In this document: piece by piece, positions 8,938 through 18,202 of the stretch
Layout of the letters: each line of letters opens with the position of its first letter
How positions within the stretch are numbered: position 1 is the first letter of the stretch
Notes under the pieces: model-generated
What the model was told of the DNA's origin: nothing
Database searches by the model: none
The model's input: the letters and a program-made list of their open reading frames with translations, nothing else
Source: UBA6168 sp964423205
Lineage (GTDB): Bacteria > Bacteroidota > Bacteroidia > Chitinophagales > Saprospiraceae
Assembly: GCA_964423205.1 (NCBI GenBank)
Contig: CAYRDX010000004.1
Location: 55,641 to 119,640 of the forward strand
DNA: 64,000 nucleotides
Reading direction: 5' to 3'
Translations under genes and position numbers: made by a program

Positions 8938-9705
8938 ATGAACCTGCCCAACCATGGTAAGATTGAATATTTGAATCGTGATGGAGTTACCCAAATTGAG
9001 TTCTCCCACCCATCCCAGAACTCTATGCCGGGCAAATTGTTAGGAGAACTTGAAATCGCTATTCGGGAAGCTGGCAGCGATCCAGCAAGCAACATAATTG
9101 TGATGCGAAGCAGCGGTGACAGAACCTTTTGTGCTGGTGCCAGTTTTGATGAACTTTCAACCATCGATGACATTGAATCGGGTAAAAAGTTTTTTCTCGG
9201 CTTTGCCAATGTTATCAATGCCATGCGAAAATGCCCTAAAATCATAATAGGAAGAGTTCAGGGCAAAGCAGTTGGTGGAGGAGTCGGTCTTGCAGCAGCT
9301 ATGGATTATTGTATAGCGAGCAAATGGGCAAGCATAAAATTAAGTGAACTAGCTTTGGGTATTGGTCCCTTTGTAGTTGGCCCTGCTATTCAACGCAAGA
9401 TAGGAGTGTCCGCTTTTGGCAAATTGGCCGTCAATGCCAATGAATGGCAAACTGCCGAATGGGCAAAAGACAAAGGCCTGTTCCACGATGTCTTCGAAAC
9501 AGTAGAACAAGTGGACACGTACATTGAGTACCTGAGCAAAGTCCTTGTAAATTCCAGCCCGGAGGCGATGAAACAAATAAAAACAATGCTTTGGCAGGGC
9601 ACCGAACATTGGGACAACTTACTGGAAGAAAGAGCCGGAATTAGCGGCAGACTTCTTTTGTCCCAATATACCAAGGATGCTATTAAAGCTTTTAAAAGCA
9701 GGTAA
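8938..9705 (+). CDS. Enoyl-CoA hydratase/isomerase family protein
   Basis: A 255-residue crotonase-fold protein. The oxyanion-hole CoA-binding segment (residues about 60-70, FCAGASFDEL) and the GKAVGGGVGLAAAMD helix are clear. In hydratases with two catalytic Glu residues the first lies in the C-E-L-A position; here it is Gly-Leu-Ala, while the second is kept in KLSELALGIGP. Reaction type is therefore uncertain: isomerase, methylglutaconyl-CoA hydratase-like, or another crotonase activity. Only 7 bases separate its stop from the E1 dehydrogenase start, so they form an operon and probably act in branched-chain or fatty acyl-CoA breakdown. Confidence 0.88.
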   Translation: MNLPNHGKIEYLNRDGVTQIEFSHPSQNSMPGKLLGELEIAIREAGSDPASNIIVMRSSGDRTFCAGASFDELSTIDDIESGKKFFLGFANVINAMRKCPKIIIGRVQGKAVGGGVGLAAAMDYCIASKWASIKLSELALGIGPFVVGPAIQRKIGVSAFGKLAVNANEWQTAEWAKDKGLFHDVFETVEQVDTYIEYLSKVLVNSSPEAMKQIKTMLWQGTEHWDNLLEERAGISGRLLLSQYTKDAIKAFKSR

Positions 9706-9712
9706 ACAACCT

Positions 9713-11812
9713 ATGCCTGAAATTCATTCAAAAAAAAATATCGATACTGAAAAATCCTGCCAGGTTCCATTGGATACCCTGACTGAAGCTTTTCGATTGA
9801 TGAGCACAGCCAAGGCTCTCACTGACATTTATGAGGAAAACTTCAAGTTGGTTTCCAAATATGTACACGCAACATCCCGGGGCCATGAAGCCATTCAGAT
9901 AGCACTTGGATTGCAGTTGCAACCACAAGACTTTGTTTCACCTTATTACCGGGACGATGCCATGTTGCTGTCTATAGGATGCACCCCTGGAGACCTAATG
10001 CTTCAGCTTATGGCCAAGCGGGACGATCCCTTTTCAGGTGGTCGCAGTTATTACTGTCACCCCAGTTTAAATGCCCCGGACAAACCCAAAATCATTCACC
10101 AGTCCTCAGCCACCGGCATGCAGGCTATTCCAGCAACAGGAATAGCCATGGGACTCCGCTATCGCGAACAAATGAAGATGACTGATGCGTCGAATGAAAA
10201 ACCAATAGTCGTATGCTCCTTTGGTGATGCCTCTATTACTGAGGGTGAGGTTGCAGAAGCATTTCAAATGGCAGCATTGAAGCAACTGCCCATCATGTTT
10301 TTGGTTCAGGACAATGGTTGGGATATTTCTGCTAAAGCAGAAGAAATCAGGTCTCAAAATGCAGCAGAATATGCACGTGGTTTTAAGGGGCTGGAAATCA
10401 AAAGCGTTGACGGTAGCGATTTTACTTCTTGTTATTCGGAACTGAGGCAGGTTCTTAAAGACATGCGAAAGGAGGGTAGTCCTTTTCTCGTGCATGCAAC
10501 AGTCCCATTACTCAATCACCATACTTCAGGCGTAAAGAAAGAATGGTACAGAGACGACCTTGAAGAGCATCAGGAAAAAGATCCTCTACCCATACTTTTC
10601 AATCAATTGTTGGAAAGGGGATTGACTAAAAAGCAACTTCACCGGATCAGTGTTGCAGCAAGAGACCTGATAACATCGGAATTTCATTCTGTTTTGCAAG
10701 CTCCTGAGCCGGAACCTGAAGATTTATATAAGCATGTATTTGCGCCAACTTTTGTAACAGATGAAAGTGGAATCCGCGAACCAGCACACGGAGAACTAAA
10801 GGTAATGGTGGATTGTGCATTGAATGCAGTGGAGGAGTTAATGACAAAGCATCCTGAATGCCTGTTTTATGGGCAGGATGTGGGAAAGCGTTTGGGCGGA
10901 GTGTTCCGTGAAGCTGCTACCCTTGCCGCAAAATTCGGAGACCACCGGGTATTCAACACACCTATCCAGGAGGCTTTTATCATAGGCAGTACAGTTGGCA
11001 TGTCAGCAGCTGGACTCAAGCCCATCGTCGAGATTCAGTTCGCAGATTATATTTGGCCTGGTCTGAACCAATTGTTTACCGAGGTCAGCCGCTCCTGTTA
11101 TTTATCGAATGGCAAATGGCCAGTTAGTTGCATCATCCGAGTGCCAACTGGAGCTTATGGCAGCGGGGGGCCTTATCATTCTTCCAGTGTAGAATCCGTT
11201 CTGTTGAACATCAGGGGAATCAAAATAGCCTACCCCAGCAACGGGGCCGACATGAAGGGACTTATGAAGGCGGCATTTTATGACCCTAATCCAGTAGTCA
11301 TGCTGGAGCACAAGGGCTTATATTGGTCGAAAGTACCTGGGACGGAAGCAGCCAAAGTGGTTTTGCCCGATGAAGAGTACATTATTCCATTTGGGAAGGC
11401 CCGCATAGTACTGCATACAAATACAACTGCAGTTGAAAATGGAAATTCCGTCCTGGTTGTAACTTATGGCATGGGAGTACATTGGTCTTTGCAGGCAGCA
11501 AAAAAGTTTCCGGGAAACATCGAAATTCTGGACCTTCGAACCTTATGTCCTTTGGACTATGATGCAATTTTTGAAGGAGTCGAAAAACACGGAAAAGTTT
11601 TGGTCGTTACCGAAGAACCTTCAGAAAATAGTTTTGCACAGAGCCTTGCAGGAAAGATTCAGGAGAAATGCTTCCGTTGGCTCGATGCTCCAGTCATGAC
11701 TATTGGCGCAGAAAATCTGCCAGCTATCCCACTTAACGAAACATTGGAAAAAACGATGTTGCCATCATCCGAAAAAGTGAGTAAAGTTTTGGAGCATCTG
11801 CTGAGCTGGTAA
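9713..11812 (+). CDS. Fused E1 alpha/beta subunit of a 2-oxoacid (branched-chain) dehydrogenase
   Basis: The frame opens at 9677 inside the previous gene; the ATG at 9713 follows that gene's stop by 7 bases and was chosen (699 residues). The N-terminal half is the TPP-binding E1 alpha domain, with FRLMSTAKAL, YYRDDAMLL and the thiamine diphosphate motif GDASITEGEVAEAF ending in the Asn of QDNGW. The C-terminal half is E1 beta (transketolase pyrimidine and C-terminal domains; YGQDVGKRLGGVFR, FNTPIQEAFIIG). Alpha and beta are separate genes in many bacteria, but the fused form is common in Bacteroidota. It decarboxylates branched-chain 2-oxoacids or pyruvate and transfers the acyl group to an E2 lipoyl protein not encoded here. 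The acyl-CoA dehydrogenase nearby supports a branched-chain role. Confidence 0.92.
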   Translation: MPEIHSKKNIDTEKSCQVPLDTLTEAFRLMSTAKALTDIYEENFKLVSKYVHATSRGHEAIQIALGLQLQPQDFVSPYYRDDAMLLSIGCTPGDLMLQLMAKRDDPFSGGRSYYCHPSLNAPDKPKIIHQSSATGMQAIPATGIAMGLRYREQMKMTDASNEKPIVVCSFGDASITEGEVAEAFQMAALKQLPIMFLVQDNGWDISAKAEEIRSQNAAEYARGFKGLEIKSVDGSDFTSCYSELRQVLKDMRKEGSPFLVHATVPLLNHHTSGVKKEWYRDDLEEHQEKDPLPILFNQLLERGLTKKQLHRISVAARDLITSEFHSVLQAPEPEPEDLYKHVFAPTFVTDESGIREPAHGELKVMVDCALNAVEELMTKHPECLFYGQDVGKRLGGVFREAATLAAKFGDHRVFNTPIQEAFIIGSTVGMSAAGLKPIVEIQFADYIWPGLNQLFTEVSRSCYLSNGKWPVSCIIRVPTGAYGSGGPYHSSSVESVLLNIRGIKIAYPSNGADMKGLMKAAFYDPNPVVMLEHKGLYWSKVPGTEAAKVVLPDEEYIIPFGKARIVLHTNTTAVENGNSVLVVTYGMGVHWSLQAAKKFPGNIEILDLRTLCPLDYDAIFEGVEKHGKVLVVTEEPSENSFAQSLAGKIQEKCFRWLDAPVMTIGAENLPAIPLNETLEKTMLPSSEKVSKVLEHLLSW

Positions 11813-11885
11813 AAAGGGATTAATTGCATCAATGCACGGTTGAGTATGATTTAGGCTCAATAGATAACTTTAACAATCATAGTTT

Positions 11886-12191
11886 ATGTTGCTTTATAAT
11901 GTTACAGTCAAAATTGAAAAGGAAATTAATAATGAATGGCTTGCCTGGATGAAAGATTCACATATACCCAAGGTCATGGCAACAGGTTTGTTCCTCGACC
12001 ACAGAATAATGCGGCTTTTGGAGCCGGTTGATTCGGATGGATTCACTTATACCATTCAATATTTTTGCGAAAGCCAAAATCAATTCCAGGAATACCGGAA
12101 TAAGCATGCTTCCGAATTGCAGGCAGACCATTCCAAACAATTCCAGGGTAAGTACGTAGTATTCAGGACAGTGCTGGAAAAAGTGGATTAG
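11886..12191 (+). CDS. DUF4286 family protein
   Basis: A 101-residue protein that matches the DUF4286 family, small ferredoxin-like-fold proteins found almost only in Bacteroidota. The opening MLLYNVTVKIEKEI and the central WLAWMKDSHIPKVMATGLF are typical. No catalytic residues are known for the family and none is evident. It has no signal peptide. It lies between the E1 dehydrogenase and the acyl-CoA dehydrogenase on the same strand, with gaps of about 70 and 100 bases. Function unknown. Confidence 0.85.
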   Translation: MLLYNVTVKIEKEINNEWLAWMKDSHIPKVMATGLFLDHRIMRLLEPVDSDGFTYTIQYFCESQNQFQEYRNKHASELQADHSKQFQGKYVVFRTVLEKVD

Positions 12192-12292
12192 GAGTTACAG
12201 CAAAATCGGATTATTTTTGCCGCCCGCTACAAAAAGCAATGATTTCATCAATATTTCGACCTTAACTAAACACAAATTAAAGTAACCAAGTT

Positions 12293-13474
12293 ATGATTTT
12301 TGAACTAACAGAAGAACACTTGGCCGTGCAGCAAGCGGCCCGCGACTTCGCCCAACAGGAATTAAAACCAGGGGTGATCGACCGCGACCGGGAAATGAAA
12401 TACCCCACAGAACAGGTGCGCAAGATGGCCGAAATGGGCTTTCTGGGCATGATGGTTTCACCTCAATATAGAGGAGGTGGAATGGATACGATATCTTATG
12501 TATTGGCCATGGAAGAAATCTCCAAGGTTGATGCCTCCTGCTCCGTAATCATGTCTGTCAATAACTCTCTCGTTTGCTGGGGACTCGAAGAATACGGAAC
12601 CGAAGAGCAAAAACAAAAATACCTTACCAAGCTGGCGTCAGGAGAATGGCTGGGTGCTTTCTGCCTGTCAGAACCAGAAGCCGGTAGCGATGCAACCAGC
12701 CAACGCACAACAGCAGTTGACATGGGTGATTACTATCTGCTGAATGGAACCAAAAACTGGATAACCAATGGCGGTAGCTCCAAGGTACATCTCGTCATAG
12801 CACAAACCCATCCTGAGGCGAAACACAGGGGAATCAACGCCTTTATAGTCGAAACCGATTGGGAGGGAGTTGTGATTGGCGCTAAAGAAGATAAACTCGG
12901 CATTCGCGCTTCCGACACGCATACCATCATGTACAATGACGTAAAAGTGCCAAAAGCGAATCGCATCGGCGAAGATGGTTTCGGATTTAAGTTTGCCATG
13001 AGAACACTTGATGGTGGCCGAATCGGCATAGCTTCTCAGGCACTCGGCATTGCTGGTGGAGCTTATGAACTTGCAGTTGCCTATTCAAAAGAGCGGTCGG
13101 CGTTTGGAAAAACAATTTCCAAGCACCAGGCCATAGCATTCAAACTGGCAGACATGGCTACCGATATTGAAGCAGCAAAAATGCTCGTTTACAGGGCAGC
13201 ATGGTTAAAAGATCAGCAAATGGATTACTCCGCAGCAAGCGCCATGGCAAAGGTATTTGCCTCTGAAGTGGCCATGAAACATACCGTTCAGGCAGTGCAG
13301 ATTCACGGCGGATATGGTTATGTAAAAGAATACCATGTTGAACGGCTGATGCGGGATGCCAAGATTACAGAGATTTATGAAGGTACTTCCGAAGTACAAC
13401 GGATCGTGATTTCAAGAAACATACTCGATGGTCAGTTGTATTTGCCTATTTGGTCCGATAAGGTGAGTGACTAA
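12293..13474 (+). CDS. Acyl-CoA dehydrogenase
   Basis: A 393-residue flavoenzyme of the short/branched-chain acyl-CoA dehydrogenase type. N-terminal helical domain (1-120), central beta domain with FCLSEPEAGSDA (FAD/substrate loop), and C-terminal helical domain with RIGIASQALGIAGGAYE and IHGGYGYVKEY. The catalytic base is Glu363 in IYEGTSE, the position used by SCAD-type enzymes. It oxidises acyl-CoA to enoyl-CoA and passes electrons to ETF. It follows the E1 dehydrogenase and enoyl-CoA hydratase genes, giving a plausible branched-chain acyl-CoA degradation set. A strong terminator follows the gene. A TATTTTTG -7-like element at 12212-12219 may give it its own promoter. Confidence 0.95.
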   Translation: MIFELTEEHLAVQQAARDFAQQELKPGVIDRDREMKYPTEQVRKMAEMGFLGMMVSPQYRGGGMDTISYVLAMEEISKVDASCSVIMSVNNSLVCWGLEEYGTEEQKQKYLTKLASGEWLGAFCLSEPEAGSDATSQRTTAVDMGDYYLLNGTKNWITNGGSSKVHLVIAQTHPEAKHRGINAFIVETDWEGVVIGAKEDKLGIRASDTHTIMYNDVKVPKANRIGEDGFGFKFAMRTLDGGRIGIASQALGIAGGAYELAVAYSKERSAFGKTISKHQAIAFKLADMATDIEAAKMLVYRAAWLKDQQMDYSAASAMAKVFASEVAMKHTVQAVQIHGGYGYVKEYHVERLMRDAKITEIYEGTSEVQRIVISRNILDGQLYLPIWSDKVSD

Positions 13475-13512
13475 AATCCAACACTTATAAAGAACCAACT
13501 ATTTTCATATAG

Positions 13513-13543
13513 GCGACAACTCCGCGTTGTCGCTTATTTTTAA
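13513..13543 (+). terminator. Intrinsic terminator after acyl-CoA dehydrogenase
   Basis: A perfect 8-bp stem GCGACAAC/GTTGTCGC with a 5-base loop (TCCGC) is followed by a T-rich tail (TTATTTTTA). It lies 38 bases after the dehydrogenase stop codon. Confidence 0.9.
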
Positions 13544-13643
13544 AACTATCAGCTATTCGTTTTGTAAGTTTGTCTTTACCCAAATCCCAATGTCAAGCAA
13601 CTGCATTTTGCTCCAATTTCATCCAAATCACTCCTAATTAACA

Positions 13644-14738
13644 GTGAACGGTTCTATTAAAATAGCACAGATTGCAGGCATACCGGTTTTAATCCACTGG
13701 AGTTTTGCCCTCTTGTTCGTTTACGTTTTTTACATTGGTAACTCCCAAAACCTGGAGCTATATCAAATGCTTTGGCTGGGGCTTTTTGTACTGGCCTTAT
13801 TCGCATGCGTGGTCATGCATGAGTTTGGTCACGCCCTTACGGCGCGACGTTTTGGAGTACACACCAAGGACATCATCTTATTACCCATTGGAGGAGTAGC
13901 CCGACTTACCAAATTGCCCGAAAAACCCATGCAGGAATTTCTGGTGGCTATTGCCGGACCTTTAATCAACATCGCTTTGGCCATCTTTTTATCCTCTTAC
14001 TATCTCATCTTTAGTTTTCCAAGCCTGATAGACAGGCCAATAGAGTCGGAAACAGACTTAATTGGCGATTACGCTTTTTTTATTCCTTCTCTCATTTTTC
14101 TGAACATTGTTCTGGCCCTGTTCAACTTGTTGCCGGCTTTCCCGATGGACGGTGGAAGAATTTTGCGCTCCTTACTCGCCACCAAAATGGGTAGGGTGAA
14201 GGCTACGAGAATTGCAGCATTTTTAGGCCAAGGCATTGCGTTCCTTATGGTTTTTTATGGCATTATGGAATTCAGCATTACTACAGCCTTGATTGGAATC
14301 TTCATATTCTTTACAGCAGGTCAGGAATACAGATGGGCCAAAAGAGAGGGTGTCCTTTCGAATTATTTGGTTAAACATGTGGCCAGAAACCAGTTTACTA
14401 AACTAAAGCTGAACGAGCCAATGTCCGGGGCTTATGATTTGTTGCTGCGCAATGGAGAAAAAAGTTTCATCGTGTACAATGAAAATGATGAGTTGATAGG
14501 CACGCTGCCTGAGTGGGCGGTCATGTCAGCCAAAAGGAATGCGAAGCTCGAAAAAACAGTAAGCGAATTTTTTAGCTGGGATATTCACTTTATTGACGGC
14601 GAAGAATCACTGAAAAAAGCTGCAGAGTTTTTACATGAAAGGGGAACTTCGATTCTGGCAGTCAAAGAAGATGATAAACTAATTGGCGTAATAGATATTG
14701 GCACTATTGAAAACGTGCTTTCACTGAATCGTGCATAA
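13644..14738 (+). CDS. Site-2 protease family zinc metalloprotease with CBS-like C-terminus
   Basis: The start is a GTG at 13644: an in-frame TAA lies only 9 bases upstream and no ATG is nearby. The 364-residue product is a polytopic membrane protease of the M50/S2P group (Rip3/SpoIVFB-like branch). HEFGH is at 59-63 in the third membrane segment, and the second metal-binding motif is LLPAFPMDGG near residue 170. About six hydrophobic segments fill residues 1-235. The remaining 130 residues read as a degenerate CBS pair (ILAVKEDDKLIGVIDIG). It should cleave membrane-embedded substrates, and the CBS part may sense a ligand. It converges with the OmpH gene across a shared hairpin terminator. 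Confidence 0.92.
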   Translation: MNGSIKIAQIAGIPVLIHWSFALLFVYVFYIGNSQNLELYQMLWLGLFVLALFACVVMHEFGHALTARRFGVHTKDIILLPIGGVARLTKLPEKPMQEFLVAIAGPLINIALAIFLSSYYLIFSFPSLIDRPIESETDLIGDYAFFIPSLIFLNIVLALFNLLPAFPMDGGRILRSLLATKMGRVKATRIAAFLGQGIAFLMVFYGIMEFSITTALIGIFIFFTAGQEYRWAKREGVLSNYLVKHVARNQFTKLKLNEPMSGAYDLLLRNGEKSFIVYNENDELIGTLPEWAVMSAKRNAKLEKTVSEFFSWDIHFIDGEESLKKAAEFLHERGTSILAVKEDDKLIGVIDIGTIENVLSLNRA

Positions 14739-14744
14739 ACTCAA

Positions 14745-14777
14745 AGCGTTGACAACTTACGGTAAATTGTCAACGCT
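14745..14777. terminator. Bidirectional hairpin between convergent genes
   Basis: An 11-bp perfect inverted repeat AGCGTTGACAA/TTGTCAACGCT with an 11-base loop sits between the site-2 protease and the convergent OmpH gene. T-tracts are short on both sides, so efficiency is uncertain, but position and symmetry fit a shared terminator. Confidence 0.7.
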
Positions 14778-14800
14778 AGGTATCTTTCCCAACTCATCTT

Positions 14801-15316
14801 TTATTTTATTCCAAGTTTAGCTTTAACAAGAGCTTCGAGGTTGTCTGATTCCTGAGCAAAAAGAATGGAATTATAAACGCTGACGTCAAAAATCATGGTA
14901 TAGCCACCTTCTTTCCCAACCTGATTAATAGCATCCTGCACTTTGTCGAGAATGGGTGCTAATAAGACTTCCCTTCTGTCGGCTACCAGATTCATCACTT
15001 TCTCTTCATAATCTGCCAACTGATCTCTTTTTTGTTGCAGTTCCCCTTGTTTTTTCTGAGCTGCCATAGGTGTCAAATTACCCTCTTGGTAATCCTTTGA
15101 AAAGGCAAGAAATTCCGCTTCCAGTTTCTTAGCCATTTCTTCTCCAATAGCAATTAAGGAATCCTGAAAAACTTTCAGCTTTTCATCGGCAACTTTTGTT
15201 TCCGGCAGAGCTACTAAAAGATTACCCGTATTGATGTGTCCAAACTTTTGGGCCTGAACAGACAAGAAGGTCAAGAAGATAAAACTGAACAATAAATTGA
15301 TTTTCAATAATTTCAT
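14801..15316 (-). CDS. OmpH/Skp family periplasmic chaperone
   Basis: A 171-residue protein with a signal peptide (MKLLKINLLF...cleavage after V-Q-A) and the OmpH/Skp layout: a short beta-strand core at both ends (KFGHINTGNLL; YTMIFDVSVYNSILFA) enclosing two long charged helices (about residues 45-120, rich in Lys, Glu and Gln) that form the Skp tentacles. Skp trimers hold unfolded outer membrane proteins in the periplasm. The usual neighbour BamA is not adjacent. A good -33/-7 promoter lies upstream. Confidence 0.9.
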   Translation of the reverse strand: MKLLKINLLFSFIFLTFLSVQAQKFGHINTGNLLVALPETKVADEKLKVFQDSLIAIGEEMAKKLEAEFLAFSKDYQEGNLTPMAAQKKQGELQQKRDQLADYEEKVMNLVADRREVLLAPILDKVQDAINQVGKEGGYTMIFDVSVYNSILFAQESDNLEALVKAKLGIK

Positions 15317-15340
15317 TGTTAGGTGTCTTTAAAAACTGGG

Positions 15341-15373
15341 CAAAAGTAGTTCAAGGAATTTCGCTTTTCCAAC
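15341..15373 (-). promoter_or_regulatory. Bacteroidota-type promoter for the OmpH gene
   Basis: On the minus strand a TTGG (-33 element) is followed, after about 20 bases, by TACTTTTG (-7 element, consensus TAnnTTTG), placing the start of transcription about 20 bases before the OmpH ATG at 15316. The rest of the 300-base divergent gap up to the ROK gene at 15621 shows no gene. Confidence 0.55.
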
Positions 15374-15620
15374 TTTTTAATCAAGATTAAACCGCAAAAC
15401 TATATCCATGGGGTAGTTTTCCCATAAAGCTGTTTAATTCTCCTGCCTGGTTAGTGAGACCTTAATCCCTTCAAACTACTTAGCCCGCTGAATGGAGAAT
15501 TGCGGAGGAAAGATTCCATAAAATCATCATCCCGGAGAAAATCTTTATCATTTTCTCCTCTCATTTATAACAATTGCATTACTTAGACTCACACAAAATT
15601 GAAAGCAAAAACTAACTGAA

Positions 15621-16532
15621 ATGAATCCAATTTGGGGCTTTGATCTCGGCGGCACCAAAGTAGAAGGAGTGATACTGGAATCGCTTGAACCATTGAAAAT
15701 AAGAAAGCGACTGCGCCTGCCAACAGAGCAGGAGTTTGGCTACGAGCACATACTCACGCAGATAAAAAAACTGGTTGAGAATCTTTCGGAGGAAACTGGA
15801 ATTTATCCTGAAATTTTGGGTATCGGCACACCCGGAACGCTTGACCCCGGCTCACAAAAACTTAAGAACAGCAACACCTTATGCCTAAATGGAAGGACGT
15901 TCAAAAAGGACCTTGAATCTATTCTAGATTTCCCTATCGAAATGGCCAACGATGCCAATTGTTTCGCCCTGGCAGAAGCCAAATTGGGTATAGTAAAAGA
16001 TGAAGTCCCGGAGGCACGAGTAGTTTGGGGAATCATAATGGGCACAGGAGTTGGCTCCGGTATAGTTGTCAATGGCAAAATAATTCATGGAAAGCATGGC
16101 ATCGGTGGAGAATGGGGGCACAATTTTCTCGATGAGAGTGGGGGCTTGTGTTATTGCGGTAAAACAGGTTGCGTGGAAAGTGTTCTTTCAGGTCCCGCAC
16201 TGGCTAAATATTACAACCAAAGAAGTGGAAAAAACCTGAAACTTCCTGAAATAGCCCAGCGCGCAACTCAAGGCGAAGACGACCTGGCAATGGAAACCAT
16301 GAACCGACAAATTCACTTTTTCGGAAAGGCAATTGCCAATGTCGTGAACATCATTGACCCTGATGCTATCGTACTTGGAGGTGGACTGGGAAATATCGAG
16401 CGCCTGTACACGGATGGTGTGAAAGAGGTGGTCCGGTATCTATTTAATGACAAATTAGAAACCCCGTTTTTGAAGCCGAAACTCGGCGACAGTGCCGGGG
16501 TTTTTGGAGCCGCATTGCTCACTGTGCAATAA
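15621..16532 (+). CDS. ROK family sugar kinase
   Basis: A 303-residue ROK protein. The ATP phosphate-binding loop WGFDLGGTKVEG is at residues 4-15, the sugar-binding/catalytic Asp lies in ANDANCFALAEA, and the GHN motif precedes the ROK zinc site CYCGKTGCVES, with the His and three Cys ligands all kept. It lacks an N-terminal HTH, so it is a kinase and not a repressor. Most relatives phosphorylate glucose, fructose or N-acetylglucosamine/mannosamine; the substrate cannot be decided here. It stands alone, convergent with the transglycosylase gene. Confidence 0.92.
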   Translation: MNPIWGFDLGGTKVEGVILESLEPLKIRKRLRLPTEQEFGYEHILTQIKKLVENLSEETGIYPEILGIGTPGTLDPGSQKLKNSNTLCLNGRTFKKDLESILDFPIEMANDANCFALAEAKLGIVKDEVPEARVVWGIIMGTGVGSGIVVNGKIIHGKHGIGGEWGHNFLDESGGLCYCGKTGCVESVLSGPALAKYYNQRSGKNLKLPEIAQRATQGEDDLAMETMNRQIHFFGKAIANVVNIIDPDAIVLGGGLGNIERLYTDGVKEVVRYLFNDKLETPFLKPKLGDSAGVFGAALLTVQ

Positions 16533-16604
16533 GTTCCTTTTCAACCAGCAATCAGGAATTGAAATAAAAATGAACATAGTGCCCGTCAGATACAAGCCTT
16601 TAGC

Positions 16605-17498
16605 CTATCCTTTCGGTATCCTGATTTCGTAAAATTTTCCTTCTTTTTTGGCGAGGCTCCTATTTCTGAGCCAGGGATTATACACTTTCAACATTCGATA
16701 GGAGGTGCCAAACTGATTGGCAAAATCTCCCAAGCTGGCAATAGCTGTATCTACCGTAGCAATGTTATAGGATTCAAGAGCATCATATTGCTGATTGCGG
16801 GGTAGCTTGAACCCGTATTTCTCTGGAAAAGTCATTACCTCTTTGAAGGCCAACACGCGGAATACATATCGGTTCGTTTCATCATTCAGATTGAGCCCGT
16901 AAAAATTATTGGTACGCTGATGTTCCATTTCCCGGGCGAGTCCTGTTGCACCCATGTTATAGGCAGCCATAACAAGAGACCAACTTCCAAAACGATTCTT
17001 AAGCTTCCGGATATGCTCACAGGCGGCACGAGTGGCTTTCTCCACATGATATCTTTCATCCACATCATCGCTTACTTCAAGACCATAGTCTTCCGCTGTT
17101 CCTTTCATAAATTGCCAGATACCTTTTGCTCCGGCAGGTGAGGTAGCGTGCAATAAGTCGCTTTCAGCAACAGCCAGGTATTTAAAATCTTCAGGAATAC
17201 CAAATTCCCTGAGTATGGGTTCGATAACCGGAAAATAGCGGCTGCTCTTTTTCAAAATCATGATGGTGACGGAATGGCGATAAGTATTGACCAGTAGCTC
17301 CCTTTCCAAACGCTCCAAAACATCGAAGTTTTCAACCGGCACTCTTTCCCCTGCCAGCCAATAGTCACGAGCCGGATCAACATACGGAATGTCTGTTTCG
17401 GTTGTATTATCATGTGTTGTGTTGATGGATGCAGCAATTGCGATTAGGCCGGTAATGACCAGAATGGGAAAAAAAATAAACTTCAATGACTTCAACAT
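16605..17498 (-). CDS. Lytic transglycosylase (SLT domain, MltD-like)
   Basis: A 297-residue protein with an N-terminal hydrophobic segment (residues 7-25) that may be a signal peptide or anchor. The SLT domain spans about 85-230. Catalytic Glu112 is in VAESDLLH, followed by SPAGAKGIWQFM and the later MAAYNMGATG and NRYVFRVLAFKEV motifs of family 1D (MltD) enzymes. The last 60 residues (ASLGDFANQFG...YNPWL) look like a single LysM-type peptidoglycan-binding unit. It should cleave the glycan strand of peptidoglycan to 1,6-anhydro products in the periplasm. It is downstream of the DUF2480 gene with a 40-base gap that contains a GC-rich hairpin. Confidence 0.9.
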   Translation of the reverse strand: MLKSLKFIFFPILVITGLIAIAASINTTHDNTTETDIPYVDPARDYWLAGERVPVENFDVLERLERELLVNTYRHSVTIMILKKSSRYFPVIEPILREFGIPEDFKYLAVAESDLLHATSPAGAKGIWQFMKGTAEDYGLEVSDDVDERYHVEKATRAACEHIRKLKNRFGSWSLVMAAYNMGATGLAREMEHQRTNNFYGLNLNDETNRYVFRVLAFKEVMTFPEKYGFKLPRNQQYDALESYNIATVDTAIASLGDFANQFGTSYRMLKVYNPWLRNRSLAKKEGKFYEIRIPKG

Positions 17499-17512
17499 GT
17501 TGCGGTGATTTA

Positions 17513-17529
17513 GGCCCCGGCCTGGGGCC
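17513..17529. other. GC-rich hairpin between DUF2480 and transglycosylase genes
   Basis: GGCCCC and GGGGCC pair around a 5-base loop, an extremely stable stem in an otherwise AT-richer gap. There is no T-tract, so it is not a standard terminator. It could attenuate or stabilise the mRNA between the two minus-strand genes. Confidence 0.45.
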
Positions 17530-17539
17530 CGGGCAACAG

Positions 17540-18052
17540 TTAAACTTTGCTCTTTTTATAAATCGGAACGGTGGAACAAGGCTCTCCAAACATGAGGCTC
17601 TGAACTACCGGTTGTAATAATCGAGTCAGTTCCACATATGCCGAGGCAGGCACGCTTTTCTTGCTGCACCCCTTAATAATTATACGTTTGCCTTCAAATT
17701 GTGCCGGGTCGATTTTTGACAGTGCCTTTTGAAAGGCATTTTTGTAAAATTCATCTGCATTGCCCTGGAATACATCTTTTGTGTATGGCGCAGCATAAGA
17801 GGTAATCAACATGTAGGCCCACAACGGAATAATGGCATCGGCTGAACAATATACTGCAAGATTCAGGCCTTTATACTGACTCCAATCATGGTTGGTCAAA
17901 GCCTCCCTAAAATCTTTTTCTTTCAGGATAAGTCCCATGAAAAGATAATCTTTGATATCAAAGAGCAATAATTCCTCTTTTGGAAAGTACTCTTCCAAAT
18001 CGATTGTAATAAGGCTGCTGGCTGCCACCCTGTTTACCAAATCCTGAGACAT
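17540..18052 (-). CDS. DUF2480 family protein
   Basis: A 170-residue protein matching DUF2480, a conserved Bacteroidota family of unknown function. Typical features are the opening VNRVAASSLITIDLEEYFP, the central YCSADAIIPLWAYML, and KGCSKKSVPASAYVELT, where a Cys and Ser-rich loop is conserved. No signal peptide; cytoplasmic. It is upstream of the lytic transglycosylase on the same strand and may be cotranscribed with it. Confidence 0.85.
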   Translation of the reverse strand: MSQDLVNRVAASSLITIDLEEYFPKEELLLFDIKDYLFMGLILKEKDFREALTNHDWSQYKGLNLAVYCSADAIIPLWAYMLITSYAAPYTKDVFQGNADEFYKNAFQKALSKIDPAQFEGKRIIIKGCSKKSVPASAYVELTRLLQPVVQSLMFGEPCSTVPIYKKSKV

Positions 18053-18202
18053 ATCAATAATGGTTGTTAAATTTTCGGTTTAGAATGAAGGAACAGCAAA
18101 AGCCCCCGGCTTGTTGTGATTTGGCCGAGATGAATCCTAATTTCAATTAAACACAGCAATCTTATGGAATTCTAAAGCCAAACCAGTCAGGCAGTGAGAT
18201 AA

